Of a DNA stretch of 5,980 nucleotides, positions 5,292 to 5,980 are shown piece after piece. The stretch comes from Microthrixaceae bacterium. GTDB lineage: Bacteria > Actinomycetota > Acidimicrobiia > Acidimicrobiales > Acidimicrobilacustridaceae. A program made the translations under genes and the position numbers. Under the pieces are notes generated by a model that made no database searches, was not told the DNA's origin, and worked only from the letters and a program-made list of their open reading frames with translations. The DNA is taken from NCBI GenBank assembly GCA_023264915.1, contig JAHFUU010000181.1, forward strand, positions 1 through 5,980. Reading direction: 5' to 3'. Numbering within the stretch: the stretch's first letter is position 1; every line of letters begins with the position of its first letter.

Positions 5292-5819
5292 ATGACGACA
5301 AAGAGATGTCTTGCCACAGCGCTGCTGGCCGCCGGCATCGCCGTGATGACCGGCTGCGGCGTGCCCAGCAACCAGCCCGCCAGCTATGAGGACCAGAGCG
5401 CCTTGTCGATGAGCAACTTCGTGAGTGGCTGCACCGGCGCCGAACCGATCGTCAACGGCACCACCACCACGATCTCGAGCTCCGCGGTCTGCCAGTGCGA
5501 CTACGCGGTGTTCCAGAACAACGTGCCTTACGGCGACAGCGACAAGACCAAGAGCATGTATGCGGGCTACTCGGGCAAGACCTTCCTCGAGATCAACAAC
5601 GAGCTCAAGCGCGACGCTGCCAAGTTCAACGACAACACCGTCATCCCCCAAGCCGTGCGCGACAAGCTCAACAACTGCAGATCTGACCCGACGTCGGCGA
5701 CGTTGCCGCCCGACTTCCCGAAAGGGACAGGTCCCTACGTGATCGAGGGGACCACGATCGGCACCGGTCCCGGTGCGACCCAGCCACCGGGTTCGACCCC
5801 AGGGAGTGCGTTGCGATGA
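5292..5819 (+). CDS. Small Cys-containing lipoprotein of unknown function
   Basis: This 175-residue protein begins with a lipoprotein signal peptide: basic MTTKR, hydrophobic ATALLAAGIAV, and the lipobox MTGC with Cys22 as the lipidated residue. It should be anchored on the outer face of the cytoplasmic membrane. The mature part has four further cysteines: Cys47 (VSGC), Cys67 and Cys69 (CQCDYAVFQNNVPYGD) and Cys129 (RDKLNNC). The arrangement C...CxC-Y-x2-F...VPY, then a helix, then V-x-x-K-L-x-x-C, recalls small secreted helical domains in many actinobacteria. I cannot name a family. Two disulfides are plausible. The C-terminal 35 residues are Gly/Pro/Thr-rich and probably unstructured. The ATG at 5292 has no Shine-Dalgarno, but it gives a proper signal peptide. 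Its stop overlaps the next gene start as ATGA, so the two are probably co-translated. Confidence 0.85.
   Translation: MTTKRCLATALLAAGIAVMTGCGVPSNQPASYEDQSALSMSNFVSGCTGAEPIVNGTTTTISSSAVCQCDYAVFQNNVPYGDSDKTKSMYAGYSGKTFLEINNELKRDAAKFNDNTVIPQAVRDKLNNCRSDPTSATLPPDFPKGTGPYVIEGTTIGTGPGATQPPGSTPGSALR
5801..5806 (+). promoter_or_regulatory. Shine-Dalgarno of the last gene
   Basis: AGGGAG lies inside the end of the lipoprotein gene, 9 nt before the ATG at 5816. It supports that start and coupled translation. Confidence 0.5.
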
Positions 5820-5980
5820 GCGATCGGCAACCTGACAGCGAGCGCGCCGAGGGCCAAGAGGCCGAGCCAACTCAGGTCCCCGGTTCGGCAGCCGGGGCCG
5901 CGGCACCCCCAGATGCTCCAGAGCCGGTCCCACTTGACCTCGAGCCCACCAACGGGAGCCGCACGCCCTACATGGTGGTT
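5816..5980 (+). CDS. Start of an unrecognised protein, cut by the window end
   Basis: Fifty-five codons are visible, open to the last base, starting MSDRQPDSERAEGQEAEP. The ATG overlaps the TGA of the lipoprotein gene by the classic ATGA and has AGGGAG 9 nt upstream, so it is probably the second gene of that operon. The visible part is rich in Ala, Pro, Glu and Gly (GSAAGAAAPPDAPEPVPLDL) and looks disordered. A more ordered part may begin at NGSRTPYMVV. Such acidic, Pro-rich heads are common on cytoplasmic sides of membrane or regulatory proteins, but no function can be given from this fragment. The G/C-rich third positions and the overlap make a real gene likely. Confidence 0.7.
   Translation, partial: MSDRQPDSERAEGQEAEPTQVPGSAAGAAAPPDAPEPVPLDLEPTNGSRTPYMVV

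Noticed and set aside
5080..5295. Plus-strand frame of 71 codons ending on the lipoprotein start
   Set aside because: It crosses the 25-bp repeat, whose unit is not a multiple of three. It has no Shine-Dalgarno, signal or recognisable sequence.
4776..5933. Long open frame of 385 codons on the minus strand
   Set aside because: It runs antisense through the lipoprotein gene, the tandem repeat, the terminator palindrome and part of the 4463-4921 gene. The product is Arg/Pro-rich with no domain. It is a by-product of high GC.

Overview
The window looks like chromosomal DNA from a high-GC Gram-positive bacterium. It encodes a trio of protein families found almost only in Actinobacteria (SCO1664-like, DUF3090, MSMEG_4193-like histidine phosphatase), and its codons mostly end in G or C. 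Several starts lack a Shine-Dalgarno and sit close behind TANNNT -10-like hexamers, a common actinobacterial arrangement. An acidimicrobial-type actinobacterium is possible, but the sequence alone cannot settle the lineage.

Left part (1-1517, + strand): the end of etfB followed after 20 bp by a complete etfA. Together they encode the two subunits of electron transfer flavoprotein, which carries electrons from acyl-CoA and related dehydrogenases towards the quinone pool. A short hairpin lies between etfA and the next, convergent gene.

Middle part (1578-3567, - strand): read from right to left, a histidine phosphatase, a DUF3090 protein with a C-terminal Cys cluster, and a PI3/4-kinase-like SCO1664 family protein. 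The order matches Rv2135c-Rv2134c-Rv2133c of Mycobacterium tuberculosis as I remember it. The substrate of this set is not known to me. The proximity of a kinase-like fold, a phosphatase and a probable metal-binding protein suggests one shared process.

Right part (3661-5980, + strand): a family 5 uracil-DNA glycosylase (UdgB) diverges from the phosphatase. Its last 39 codons and the gap after it are much poorer in GC than the surroundings. Next comes an unrecognised 152-155 residue protein closed by a strong nested hairpin. A 370-bp gap follows, with several inverted repeats and a 25-bp tandem repeat. The window ends with a small Cys-containing lipoprotein gene that overlaps by ATGA the start of a further, truncated gene.

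Most of the window is ordinary housekeeping content. The parts most worth a second look are the kinase-like/phosphatase trio, the compositional break at 4291-4465, and the structured, repeat-bearing gap at 4922-5291 with the unrecognised genes on either side.
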